Source of the DNA: a bacterium
GTDB lineage: Bacteria; Planctomycetota; Planctomycetia; Pirellulales; Pirellulaceae
DNA: 64,000 bases
NCBI GenBank assembly: GCA_016124445.1
Contig: WGNR01000017.1
Span: forward strand, 1-64,000
Reading direction: 5' to 3'
The translations under genes were made by a program, and so were the position numbers. The notes beneath the pieces are model-generated. The model was not told where the DNA came from, did not search any database, and worked only from the letters and a program-made list of their open reading frames with translations. This document shows, piece by piece, positions 25,283 to 34,110 of the stretch (within the stretch, counting starts at the first letter, position 1; each line of letters begins with the position of its first letter).

Positions 25283-27478
25283 ATGAGCCAGGCTGAAATG
25301 ACAAGACTCGAAGACGAATCTGTGTCGACACCTGTCGAACTCTCCGCCGAAAATCTCCACGAAAAATGCATGGCCTTGGCCCACAACCTGTGGTGGACTT
25401 GGCAGCCAGACGTCTTCAACTTGTTCCGCGACCTCGATCCAATCCGGTGGCGTCAGTTGGACCACAACCCGATCGCACTGCTTAAAGAGTTTACGCCCGA
25501 TCGGCTTGAGACGCGCGTCTCGGAAATGGTGCTCTACAGTCGGATCAATCATGCCTACCGCCGGCTGAAGGAATATATGTCCAGCAGCACGCCGTGGGCC
25601 GATACCCACGCCGGGGTATTGGGATCGAAGCCGGTCGCCTACTTTTCCGCCGAATTCGGTATCCATGAGTCGATTCAGATCTATTCAGGCGGTCTGGGCG
25701 TGCTTTCAGGCGACCATATCAAGAGTGCCAGCGGTCTCGGTGTGCCATTGGTGGCGATTGGGCTTTTCTATGATCAGGGCTATTTCAAGCAGCACCTTAA
25801 TGACGAGGGCTACCAAGTCGAAGAGTACCTCGACACCAAGGTTGAAAACCTGCCGATGAGGCCAGCCACCAACCCTGATGGCAAGCCGATCACGGTTACG
25901 ATTGACATGAAGGGTGGCAAACTGCTTGCTAAGGTCTGGCAAATGAACGTCGGTCGCGTACCGCTGTTCCTGCTCGATTGCGACGTCGAAGGCAATAGCC
26001 CCGAAGATCGCGAATTGACCAGCCGCCTGTATGGTGGTGACGAACGAACCCGTATTCGCCAGGAAATGGTGCTGGGCGTCGGCGGTATCAAGGCTCTCAA
26101 GTCGTTGGGAATCACACCCGGTGTTTACCACCTGAACGAAGGTCACAGTGCATTCGCTACCCTGGAAGCGGTTCGCGACCACATGCACGAAGACGGCATG
26201 AGCTTTGACGACGCACTTCGCGAAGTTGCCAAGCGAACCGTGTTCACCACACACACCCCTGTTCCCGCTGGCCACGATCGATTTGATGCCGGGCTGATTG
26301 AGGAACATCTGGGCTATCTCCGCGAGTCGATTGGCATCTCGCACGAACAACTGATGGGTCTGGGGCGCGTTGATACCAACAACCAGCACGAAACCTTCTG
26401 CATGACGGTGCTCGGCCTGAAGGCATCGCGACGAGCAAACGCCGTGAGCCAGTTGCATGGGCATGTCTCGCGCAGCATGTGGGCTCATCTGTGGCCGTGG
26501 CGTGTTGAAGAAGAGATTCCGATCGGGCACATCACCAACGGTGTTCACATTCCATCGTGGATCGCCTGGCAGATGCAGCAGTTGTACGATCGCCACTTCC
26601 CCAGCGGCTGGTACGAAAAGATGGGCGAGTCGGCTGCCTGGCAGCACATTCACAACGTCGATCCCGGCGAATTGTGGGAAACGCATGCCACGCTGAAAAA
26701 CCTGCTGCTTCAATTTGTACGCCGTCGTATCTCGCGTCAGTGCCGTCGCCGAGGGGAAAGTGACGACGCAGTGGAACGAGCACGAACCGTGCTGGATCCG
26801 AACATCCTGACGATCGGATTCGCACGACGATTCGCCACTTACAAGCGAGCCGACTTGTTCATGACAGACGTCGATCGCCTCATGGACATGATGAGCGATA
26901 GCAAGCGCCCGGTTCAGTTCATTTTCGCCGGAAAAGCCCATCCGAAAGATGAGCCCGGCAAGGCGAAGATCAAGCGGATTCACAACCTGCGGCACGATCC
27001 TCAATTCCGCGATCGGATCGTCTTCATCGAAGACTACGATATCAACGTCTGCCGACACATGATCCAAGGGGTCGACGTCTGGCTGAACAATCCTCGGCAA
27101 CCACTGGAAGCCTCCGGGACTTCAGGTCAGAAGGTCGTTCTCAACGGCGGCCTGAACTGCTCGATCCTGGACGGTTGGTGGGCGGAAGCTTACGACGGCC
27201 GCAACGGTTTCGCGATCGGCACCGGCCGAACCCATACCGATACGGCCAAGCAAGATGCCCGCGACGCGGAAGACTTGTACAAGGTCTTGCAGAACGAAGT
27301 CATTCCGCTGTACTACGACCGCGACGTCGACGGACTGCCGCGCGACTGGATCAAGCGAATGATGTACAGCATCAGCACGCTGGCCTGGCGATTCAGTGCC
27401 CACCGCATGGTCGCTGACTACACCAAGCTTTGCTACGTACCCGCTGCCGGCGGTCTGAGTAGCCAAATGCCTACGTAG
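25283..27478 (+). CDS. glgP: Alpha-glucan (glycogen/maltodextrin) phosphorylase, short GT35 form
   Basis: It has 731 residues from the ATG at 25283, which has AGGTGA 5 bases upstream; a GTG nine bases earlier is part of that site. The N-terminal DUF3417-like region has LAHNLWWTWQPDVFNLFRDL. The GT35 core has YFSAEFGIHESIQIYSGGLG, HLNEGHSAFATLEAVR and FTTHTPVPAGHDRF. The PLP-binding segment is SGTSGQKVVLNGGLNCSILD, with the Schiff-base Lys in GQK. It releases glucose-1-P from stored or imported alpha-glucan. It stands alone, with a terminator directly behind. Confidence 0.95.
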   Translation: MSQAEMTRLEDESVSTPVELSAENLHEKCMALAHNLWWTWQPDVFNLFRDLDPIRWRQLDHNPIALLKEFTPDRLETRVSEMVLYSRINHAYRRLKEYMSSSTPWADTHAGVLGSKPVAYFSAEFGIHESIQIYSGGLGVLSGDHIKSASGLGVPLVAIGLFYDQGYFKQHLNDEGYQVEEYLDTKVENLPMRPATNPDGKPITVTIDMKGGKLLAKVWQMNVGRVPLFLLDCDVEGNSPEDRELTSRLYGGDERTRIRQEMVLGVGGIKALKSLGITPGVYHLNEGHSAFATLEAVRDHMHEDGMSFDDALREVAKRTVFTTHTPVPAGHDRFDAGLIEEHLGYLRESIGISHEQLMGLGRVDTNNQHETFCMTVLGLKASRRANAVSQLHGHVSRSMWAHLWPWRVEEEIPIGHITNGVHIPSWIAWQMQQLYDRHFPSGWYEKMGESAAWQHIHNVDPGELWETHATLKNLLLQFVRRRISRQCRRRGESDDAVERARTVLDPNILTIGFARRFATYKRADLFMTDVDRLMDMMSDSKRPVQFIFAGKAHPKDEPGKAKIKRIHNLRHDPQFRDRIVFIEDYDINVCRHMIQGVDVWLNNPRQPLEASGTSGQKVVLNGGLNCSILDGWWAEAYDGRNGFAIGTGRTHTDTAKQDARDAEDLYKVLQNEVIPLYYDRDVDGLPRDWIKRMMYSISTLAWRFSAHRMVADYTKLCYVPAAGGLSSQMPT

Positions 27479-27525
27479 TCGGGCCACGGCAAATGCTTAG
27501 GATCATAAAGATCCGCGCAACAAAC

Positions 27526-27555
27526 AAAAAGGACCTCAACGCTGAGGTCCTTTTT
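27526..27555 (+). terminator. Rho-independent terminator after glgP
   Basis: The 13-bp stem AAAAAGGACCTCA / TGAGGTCCTTTTT has a 4-base loop and the U-run within the stem. It lies 48 bases after the stop. Confidence 0.92.
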
Positions 27556-27838
27556 CTATGCGCGATCTCTGGTCTTCGATCCGATAAGTTAGAAAACAGC
27601 GCGACTTGTATGAAAACTAAAGATTTCGACCTGACATCGACAAGAATCGTTGCCATAATGACTAGAAGTTGGCAGGATGGCTCCTCACCCCCCGACATGC
27701 ATTCTGGACAGAGAATTGGCTTCGGGCGACCATCCTGCGGCAACAAGTCACCGACGTCCGTGGCAAGAAGTCACTGTCGAGTGAGCAATTATCCTACTAT
27801 TCTAACATCAGCGGATTGATACGCATTTGGTGAGAATC
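27556..27838. other. Intergenic region before the SHD1 protein gene
   Basis: With the stretch before the terminator this makes 360 bp without a gene. A 108-codon frame runs across the terminator hairpin and is rejected. No clear promoter boxes were identified, though the region must hold that of the following gene. Confidence 0.4.
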
Positions 27839-30163
27839 ATGACTTCTTCTAGAAACCATCTTGCTTGGTTCCTGGTCCCATTTCTTGTCCTTCTGTCCTC
27901 GGCCCAATTGGCTGTCGCCGGAAAATTCAGCCCTGGCGATGTCGTTCAAGTTTACGACGACTGGAAGAAAGCCTGGATTAACGGCACCGTGATCGACATG
28001 AACCGGCGCGGCGAGTTGCTGATTGAAACCGCTTCGGGCAGCAGCTTGTCACAGAAGGTCTATAACCCCCGCGTAGTTCGCTTCGCTTACGAAGATGGCG
28101 CCATCGCGCCATCGCGGCTTTGGAAAGATGCCAGTGGTCAGTTCGAGATCACGGCTGCCCCGATCGCTATTTACGGCGACACGCTGAAGATCCGTAAGCC
28201 CGACATGACCGAACAAGAGGTCCCGATCTCGAAGCTGGGCGACTTGGAACAGCGTTTCATTGAAAAGCTGCGTGCCCAGTACGGCGGGGCTGTCACACCA
28301 ACGCCTGACAACATGCCGATCGAACATTTCACCGGTGATCTGTTGGATGATTCGGTTGTTTCTCCCTTTGGCGACCAGGACCAGCGAATTGCTCTTTTCC
28401 CCGATCCGCTGCCTGCCTACATGCGTTTGCAGGAAGGTGGCGCGGCTTTCGATCGAATCGGGGGCCGTTGGGAAGGAGAAGAGTTCGGAGTGATCATCCC
28501 GGTTGGCGGGCCTGACTCCCTTGTTCTTGCTTCCGGTGAAGTCCATCCGCGTTGGAGCAGTGACTCGACCGATCCTTCGACGCGGCTCTTGTGGGTCTCG
28601 ATCGGGCAAAAAAAGATTCTCCGACAGCAGAAACTTCCTCCTGATGAATATGTGCTGGACTATCATCCGCCGTCGCATCGATTGTTGACTTACAGTTTCA
28701 TCAATGGCAACGACAAAGATGTCGCCTTGGCCATCTGGGAAGTCCTGCCCACCGACGAAATCCTCAAACCGGTCATTCGCTGGGAGGCCTCGGGCGACAA
28801 GCGGAATTACAACGATCCCTGGGCCAAGATCATCGATGGCAACATCATTCTGCAGCGTGCCTACCCTGGCGAGTACGTGGCCTGGGACCTCAGTCAAAAG
28901 AAGGTTGCTTACCACTTGAAGCAGGAATCGCGGACGACTTCGGTTCCCACTTTCAGCGGAACCAACATGTACGCTTTCTTGCCAGAGCAGGACAAGGTTC
29001 GTGTTTTCGATCCGGTTTCGGGAACGGTGCTCACCGCGTTGCCGGCTCCGAACGGTTCGAAAGCGGTGGCAGTCAGTGAAGACGGCAAACGCGCTGCGGT
29101 GCTAGACAACAACGAGCTAACCGTCTGGGATCTCACCAACGCTTCAGCCGAACCCAACGTCTACCATGCGGATGATATCGGTCGCTTGTCGCCCCAAGGC
29201 ATGTATTGGCTGGGCACCGATAAGCTTGTCGTCAAATCTTCGCGAGAACTCCTGCTGTTCAGCCTGACCCAGCGTGTGGTGATCTGGAGCTACCAATTCG
29301 AGTACTCGACCAAGCATGGCAACAACGAGCGACCATTGGTTCACGTCATCAACGATCACCTCGTCTACGGCGCGTCGCTGAAAGACAAGTTCCAGAACGA
29401 GGGCCTGGCGGTCGGTAACGTCAAGTTGCCAGGCCCCAAGGTGGCGGAAGTCTTCGGCAAGTTCGACCGAGAAGATCTGGAAGTCATGAGTCCAGGCGAA
29501 CACGTTCGTCTGGAGGTCCGCTGCGGTGACCAGCTCAACCACGATGTCTACTTCAGCCTCGTCGAGAAAATCGAAAAGAATGGCTGGGTACTCGATCAGG
29601 AAAACCCAACGGTCGTCATGTATGCTGATTTGACACGCGGCGAAACGCAATCGGCCACCTATCGTATCTTTGGAGGTGCCAGTGCCGGCAGCCTCGAAAC
29701 GGTCAGCTATACTCCTAACCGCTACTCTCTGAAACTGATGCGTGGCGACGAAGTCCTTTGGAATCGGCTCTCGATGGGAGGCTTGCCGACCTACTTCTCG
29801 ATTCGTAGCGATCAGTCGCTGCAAGAAGTGGTCAACAAATGGGAAGTCCCCAGCGCATCGTTCTTTAAGTATTCCGACGTCCCTGCTCGAATCATCAAGG
29901 CCGAGTATCGACGCGGCCTGGGCACCACTCTTGTCGGGACGCGCGGGCTGATCCCCGGTGAACTGAAACCGCCGCCGACTGCCGCCACCCCAAGTAGCAG
30001 CAGCGATTCTAGCCCGAACACTTCGTTCGGGCAGCCGGCCAGTTCCTCCTCCCCAGACGAATCGCCGAAGTCGACGTTTGGACAACCAGCCAAGTCTACC
30101 TTTGGCCAGCCAGAGAAATCGACTTTCGGGCAACCCGATAAATCAAGCTTCGGTCAGCCGTAA
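27839..30163 (+). CDS. Secreted SHD1-domain beta-propeller-like protein
   Basis: It has 774 residues from the ATG at 27839; a TTG 12 bases earlier is the open-frame start. The signal peptide is at 1-27 (ends AQLAVAGKF). An SH3-like segment at about 28-75 (PGDVVQVYDDWKKAWINGTV) is followed by an SLA1-homology SHD1 domain at about 93-145 (LWKDASGQFEITAAPIAI, QEVPISKLGDLEQRFIEKL). About 180-570 is WD40-like beta-propeller sequence (AVSEDGKRAAVLDNNELTVW). A beta region follows, then a Ser/Pro-rich tail ending in eight-residue KSTFGQPx repeats. SHD1 proteins are expanded in Planctomycetes with no established function. A terminator follows the gene. Confidence 0.75.
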   Translation: MTSSRNHLAWFLVPFLVLLSSAQLAVAGKFSPGDVVQVYDDWKKAWINGTVIDMNRRGELLIETASGSSLSQKVYNPRVVRFAYEDGAIAPSRLWKDASGQFEITAAPIAIYGDTLKIRKPDMTEQEVPISKLGDLEQRFIEKLRAQYGGAVTPTPDNMPIEHFTGDLLDDSVVSPFGDQDQRIALFPDPLPAYMRLQEGGAAFDRIGGRWEGEEFGVIIPVGGPDSLVLASGEVHPRWSSDSTDPSTRLLWVSIGQKKILRQQKLPPDEYVLDYHPPSHRLLTYSFINGNDKDVALAIWEVLPTDEILKPVIRWEASGDKRNYNDPWAKIIDGNIILQRAYPGEYVAWDLSQKKVAYHLKQESRTTSVPTFSGTNMYAFLPEQDKVRVFDPVSGTVLTALPAPNGSKAVAVSEDGKRAAVLDNNELTVWDLTNASAEPNVYHADDIGRLSPQGMYWLGTDKLVVKSSRELLLFSLTQRVVIWSYQFEYSTKHGNNERPLVHVINDHLVYGASLKDKFQNEGLAVGNVKLPGPKVAEVFGKFDREDLEVMSPGEHVRLEVRCGDQLNHDVYFSLVEKIEKNGWVLDQENPTVVMYADLTRGETQSATYRIFGGASAGSLETVSYTPNRYSLKLMRGDEVLWNRLSMGGLPTYFSIRSDQSLQEVVNKWEVPSASFFKYSDVPARIIKAEYRRGLGTTLVGTRGLIPGELKPPPTAATPSSSSDSSPNTSFGQPASSSSPDESPKSTFGQPAKSTFGQPEKSTFGQPDKSSFGQP
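30068..30160 (+). repeat. Four 24-bp repeats coding KSTFGQPx
   Basis: Four tandem units encode KSTFGQPA, KSTFGQPE, KSTFGQPD and KSSFGQP at the very C-terminus of the SHD1 protein; an isolated TSFGQPA lies about 60 bases upstream. The peptides are almost identical, yet codons differ in nearly every third position (for example TTT GGA CAA against TTC GGG CAA against TTC GGT CAG). Confidence 0.9.
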
Positions 30164-30181
30164 GGCACCAAAAACAGATCT

Positions 30182-30225
30182 GAGCCAGGCAACGTCACTC
30201 GCTGTTCGTTCCTGGCTCTTTTTTT
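30182..30225 (+). terminator. Rho-independent terminator after the SHD1 gene
   Basis: GAGCCAGG (30182-30189) pairs with CCTGGCTC (30211-30218), followed by seven T. It lies between convergent genes and ends at the stop of the DUF456 gene. Confidence 0.8.
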
Positions 30226-30847
30226 ATTGAATGTCGGGGAGTGCCCGCGAAATCATTTCGATGTGCGGCGTGGCCATCCCGGCCGAGTCGACCGGCTTCG
30301 GCCGCGCACTCAGATCGAAGAATGAATCGATCGTTACCAGCGCCACCATCAGGGCTCCGATCGCCAGTTTGCCGACGGTCCCCAGGATTCGGCCGACGAA
30401 GGCTCCTTTGCCGATCTCCCAACGCTCTTGATCGGTCTTGTCGGTCAGATGCTCACCCAGCCAGGCCCCGCCGAACGCTCCAAGGGCTCCTCCTAAAAGT
30501 GCTCCGGCCATGGTACCGAGAATTGGAATGACGCTGAGCATGATCGCCCCGAAGATACTCCCCACAAATGCTCCCACCAGCGAAAACAGCATGCCCCAGC
30601 GGCTTCCGCCATGTTTGGCGGCTCCGGCGGCCCCGGCAACGAATTCAATCAATTCCCCCAAGATCGCCAGTACGGCGATTACCACCACAATGGTCCAACT
30701 CAAGCGGGGATCGTAGTTAGCCGGCAAAAAATAGGCGTACAGAACGGCAAACAGCAAGACAAACCAGTTGCCAGGCAAGGTCACAAAGGTCGAAACCCAG
30801 GCAATCATATTCGCAATCAGCAGCAGCGAAGCCGCGAGGTAAACCAT
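30224..30847 (-). CDS. DUF456-family membrane protein
   Basis: It has 207 residues with four to five hydrophobic helices: ASLLLIANMIAWVSTFVTL, WFVLLFAVLYAYFLP, WTIVVVIAVLAILGELIEFV, and a Gly/Ala-rich pair (GMLFSLVGAFVGSIFGAIML, AGALLGGALGAFGGAWLGE). The Gly-rich glycine-zipper-like segment and overall order match DUF456. The C-terminal helix is GKLAIGALMVALVTIDSFF. Function is unknown; it is predicted to sit in the inner membrane. Confidence 0.85.
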   Translation of the reverse strand: MVYLAASLLLIANMIAWVSTFVTLPGNWFVLLFAVLYAYFLPANYDPRLSWTIVVVIAVLAILGELIEFVAGAAGAAKHGGSRWGMLFSLVGAFVGSIFGAIMLSVIPILGTMAGALLGGALGAFGGAWLGEHLTDKTDQERWEIGKGAFVGRILGTVGKLAIGALMVALVTIDSFFDLSARPKPVDSAGMATPHIEMISRALPDIQ

Positions 30848-31062
30848 ACAAAGTCACACCGTTTCAGGGATAAGAGTGTAGCCGTTACCTTATTCGCGAA
30901 AACTGTGTCGATATCGTCCAGCGAATGAAGAATAATCAAGGGTAATTCGCTAGCGGCTTGGCCACTGATATAATCGTTCGCCTTCAAACAGGTCGTTCTG
31001 TCTGGGCGCAAAGTGCGTCTGGCAACGACTGTCTTTCCGTTTCCTGCACAGGAGTCGCAACG

Positions 31063-32025
31063 ATGAGCATCAGCGCGTTCATGGAGAAGCATTACCGCCA
31101 TTTCAACGCTCGCGAGATGCTGGACGCAGCCAAGACCTACAAGTCGATGGTCGAAGGAGGCGGCAAAATGCTCATGTCGATCGCCGGCGCGATGAGCACC
31201 GCCGAGCTGGGTATTTCGCTGGCCGAAATGATCCGGGCCGACAAGGTTCACGCCATCAGCTGCACCGCGGCAAACTTCGAGGAAGACTTCTTCAACCTGG
31301 TCGCGCACAACGACTACGAAATGTGCACCAACTATCGCGACCTCTCGCCGGAAGACGAGTTCCAACTTCGTGAAGGTGGCTTCAATCGGGTAACTGATAC
31401 CTGCATTCCGGAAACAGTGATCCGCCACTTCGAGCACAACTTGCTGGAGTATTGGCAGGAAGCGGACAAGAAAGGGGAGCAGTACTTCCCCTCAGATTAC
31501 TTCTTCCGCCTGCTCAAAGATGGCAAGCTGCAAGAGCACTACCAGATTCCGCCAGAGCATAGCTGGGTGTTGGCTGCCTACGAGAAAGGCATTCCAGTTT
31601 ACACGCCAGGTTGGGAAGACTCGACGCTGGGCAATATCTTCGCGGCCCGCGTCTTCGACGGAACGCTTTCGACGCATAACGTCATTCATCCCGGTACGCG
31701 GATGATGCAGGACCTGGTCGAGTGGTACCTCAAGCACGAAAAGAACGGCATCGGCTTCTACCAGATCGGTGGCGGCATCGCTGGCGACTTCGCGATTTGT
31801 GCTGTCCCGCTCATTCTGCAAGATCTCGAGCGGCGCGATGTGAATCTGTGGAGCTACTTCTGTCAAATCTCCGATTCGACCACTTCGTTTGGCTCGTACA
31901 GCGGTGCGGTCCCCAACGAAAAGATCACTTGGTACAAGTTGGGCAAAGACAGCCCGAAGTACATGATCAACTCCGATGCCTCGATTGTGGCCCCATTGAT
32001 GTTCTCGTACATCATGGGCCAGTAG
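31063..32025 (+). CDS. Deoxyhypusine synthase-family protein
   Basis: It has 320 residues from the ATG at 31063, preceded by CAGGAG; the longer frame starting at 30958 is noncoding-like. MSIAGAMSTAELGISLAEMI is the NAD-binding Gly/Ala segment. HNVIHPGTRMMQDLVEWY and GIGFYQIGGGIAGDFAICAV form the core, and PNEKITWYKLG holds the lysine (Lys292) matching the enzyme-spermidine intermediate Lys of eukaryotic DHS. Bacteria lack eIF5A, so members of this family are thought to make homospermidine or related polyamines. The substrate here is not shown by the sequence. Confidence 0.88.
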   Translation: MSISAFMEKHYRHFNAREMLDAAKTYKSMVEGGGKMLMSIAGAMSTAELGISLAEMIRADKVHAISCTAANFEEDFFNLVAHNDYEMCTNYRDLSPEDEFQLREGGFNRVTDTCIPETVIRHFEHNLLEYWQEADKKGEQYFPSDYFFRLLKDGKLQEHYQIPPEHSWVLAAYEKGIPVYTPGWEDSTLGNIFAARVFDGTLSTHNVIHPGTRMMQDLVEWYLKHEKNGIGFYQIGGGIAGDFAICAVPLILQDLERRDVNLWSYFCQISDSTTSFGSYSGAVPNEKITWYKLGKDSPKYMINSDASIVAPLMFSYIMGQ

Positions 32026-32079
32026 ATCGCCCGGCAACAGGTCAAATCCGAAGCGGTGGTCAGTTAGCCAGGCCACCGC

Positions 32080-33738
32080 TTAAGCGTTCTGCTGGACGAC
32101 GTGATTCATACCGAGCTTCTTCAGCGACTCGGTCCATGGCTGCTTGGTAAATAGTTGCCACTCTCCCGGCTTCTCGGCCACTTCGGTCAGCACACCTTCC
32201 ACCACATCCCCTAGCAACTGGTCGACCGTTTCCTGATCACGCAGAGCCAGAAACGTCGACAGCAAGCTGGGCGCGAAGACTGCAAAGTAAAGCGGGCCAG
32301 GCTGCGCGGTGGGCAGTTCGTCATTGGAAGCACCGAACAATCCCTCGCGAAAATGGCGAATCACTTCCTGCGGGTCTTTGCGGGTGAATGCACAACTGAT
32401 CGCGTCGTGCCCCCACATTTGTTCGATGATCTCGCGAAACGGTTCCAGGTCTTCCGGGCAATACAGCACCGGACCGCCCAGCGACGCGAACTCCGGAGCG
32501 AGATCCCTGCGCAACGGCACCCCTTTCACGCCTTCCGCGACCGGTTGGCCCGCCTTCAAAAAATGGATCGATAGAACCGGCCGAGCGACTTTGGCCAACT
32601 CACGGATCAGAACAAACGGCGAAAATTCCGCCAACCGTGTCCCTAACGCGAAGCTTGCCGCGACCGGATACCCGGACAGGGCCGAGTCTTCGCAGAACCC
32701 TAATCCCCGGAGCGAGCCAGGCAATTGGTTTGCTGAATCAGGCTGGTCATCTTCGATCGCAGGCGAAGCGGTCGAAGGATAGTCGGGATTCCGCCAATTG
32801 AAGGCAGCCGATGGGATTGGTTGGCGATAGGCGGCCGGATCGTCATCCGATGAGTCAAGATTGTCAATTTCGTTAGATGGCGTGGCGGTATTGTTGCGTA
32901 ATCCAAGGTCCGGTTTGATATCAACGAGACTCGGATTCAATTCGGCCGGATCGGAATCGGCCGGAGGCTCCCACGGGGAATCGCTGGCGTCCAATTCGGC
33001 CCCGAACTCAGGCACCGGCGTTTCCTCTTCGCCCAGTTGGTCCGCTCCGAAATCCAAACTTGGATTGAGCCCGAAAGTCGAATCGGTAACCTTTTGCCAG
33101 GGCGGCATGGGACTTCCCGGCGCTCGCGGAAGATCATTCGGAAAGGGACTCGGACCGACAGGCTTCGGTTTTGAAAAGTTGCTGAAGTAAGGTGACTCGT
33201 CACCATCGCCCAAGTCCGATTCATCTTCCGGCAAGTAGCCCTTGGCGTACTTGAACACCGGCGCGTCGTCTCCACCGCGTTTTCGACTGGCTGGGGCCAG
33301 CGGCGACGATGGCGGCATTTGGCTGGAAGCAGACGGCGAACTGGCGGAACCTGTCCCCCAACTTGAATGGGCCGCCGACATTTCGGGCTGGTTGAATTCG
33401 AGTTTCCCTGGCGCAACTGAGTTTGGATATCCAGCATCTGCCAGAACCCTAACGGCAAACTGAGTTTGCCCGGCGGAGATCGTCTGGCCCTCTTCGAGCA
33501 TCACTTCCTGGGTGACGACGAGATGATCAATCCGCGTTCCATTGCGGCTGTTCAAGTCTTTCAGCCAGCCATGATCGCCATCGTTGCGAATCTGGAAGTG
33601 CTGACCCGAGATCATCATGTCTTTCGCCAATGTCACGTCCGAACGACTGGTACGTCCGACTTTGCAGGTTTCGCCTGCCGAGACTCTGATCAGACGACCG
33701 ACCTCGGCGCCGGTAATCAATTCGAGGACAACCAACAT
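32080..33738 (-). CDS. FHA-domain protein with DUF4123-like C-terminal domain
   Basis: It has 552 residues. The N-terminal FHA domain (1-95) has the phosphothreonine-binding set Arg29 (KVGRTSRSD), Ser44 and His47 (ISGQHF) and Asn66 (LNSRNGT). A Pro/Ser/Asp-rich linker of about 250 residues follows. The C-terminal domain of about 190 residues has EQMWGHDAISCAF, VIRHFREGLFG and LYFAVFAPSLLSTFLALR. By eye this resembles DUF4123 adaptors that load effectors on VgrG; this is inference. The FHA protein beyond VgrG is a paralogue with identical spacing of FHA residues. It is divergent from the methyltransferase gene and probably part of the secretion island. Confidence 0.75.
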   Translation of the reverse strand: MLVVLELITGAEVGRLIRVSAGETCKVGRTSRSDVTLAKDMMISGQHFQIRNDGDHGWLKDLNSRNGTRIDHLVVTQEVMLEEGQTISAGQTQFAVRVLADAGYPNSVAPGKLEFNQPEMSAAHSSWGTGSASSPSASSQMPPSSPLAPASRKRGGDDAPVFKYAKGYLPEDESDLGDGDESPYFSNFSKPKPVGPSPFPNDLPRAPGSPMPPWQKVTDSTFGLNPSLDFGADQLGEEETPVPEFGAELDASDSPWEPPADSDPAELNPSLVDIKPDLGLRNNTATPSNEIDNLDSSDDDPAAYRQPIPSAAFNWRNPDYPSTASPAIEDDQPDSANQLPGSLRGLGFCEDSALSGYPVAASFALGTRLAEFSPFVLIRELAKVARPVLSIHFLKAGQPVAEGVKGVPLRRDLAPEFASLGGPVLYCPEDLEPFREIIEQMWGHDAISCAFTRKDPQEVIRHFREGLFGASNDELPTAQPGPLYFAVFAPSLLSTFLALRDQETVDQLLGDVVEGVLTEVAEKPGEWQLFTKQPWTESLKKLGMNHVVQQNA

Positions 33739-34110
33739 GATTTGACTATGCGCTTAAGATAGTGGAAATGTTGTCAGGAATCGGCTTGATCTGGCTTTTC
33801 AGTAATAACGGACTTACGCGGTGACTGGATGAAGTCTAAAACATGACAGGCGGCGTGCGCCGGCAATTGGATTGAAATGTCCCGTCAAAATCGGCAGACT
33901 CGATAATTTCGCGAGCTTTCTCCCAACTGCCAGAATGCTTGCATTTGTGACGATTTAACTTGTTACCCACGATAAAATGAGCCACTTTGGCAACTTTGAC
34001 CACGACATAATCCCCTGTTGTGGGAAGAATAAAACCTTGCGTTGATTGGGACGGCGGTGTCCTGATCCCCTCATCCTTCTGGTTCTCTTAGCCCCAATTT
34101 GAACGAACTC
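33739..34110. other. Divergent intergenic region at the left edge of the secretion-like island
   Basis: A 372-bp AT-richer spacer between the FHA gene and the methyltransferase gene. It contains a weak hairpin, CCACGACA (34000-34007) with TGTTGTGG (34016-34023). It must hold promoters for both directions, but no confident boxes were found. Confidence 0.4.

Noticed and set aside
27493..27819. 108-codon frame after glgP
   Set aside because: It reads through a strong terminator hairpin.
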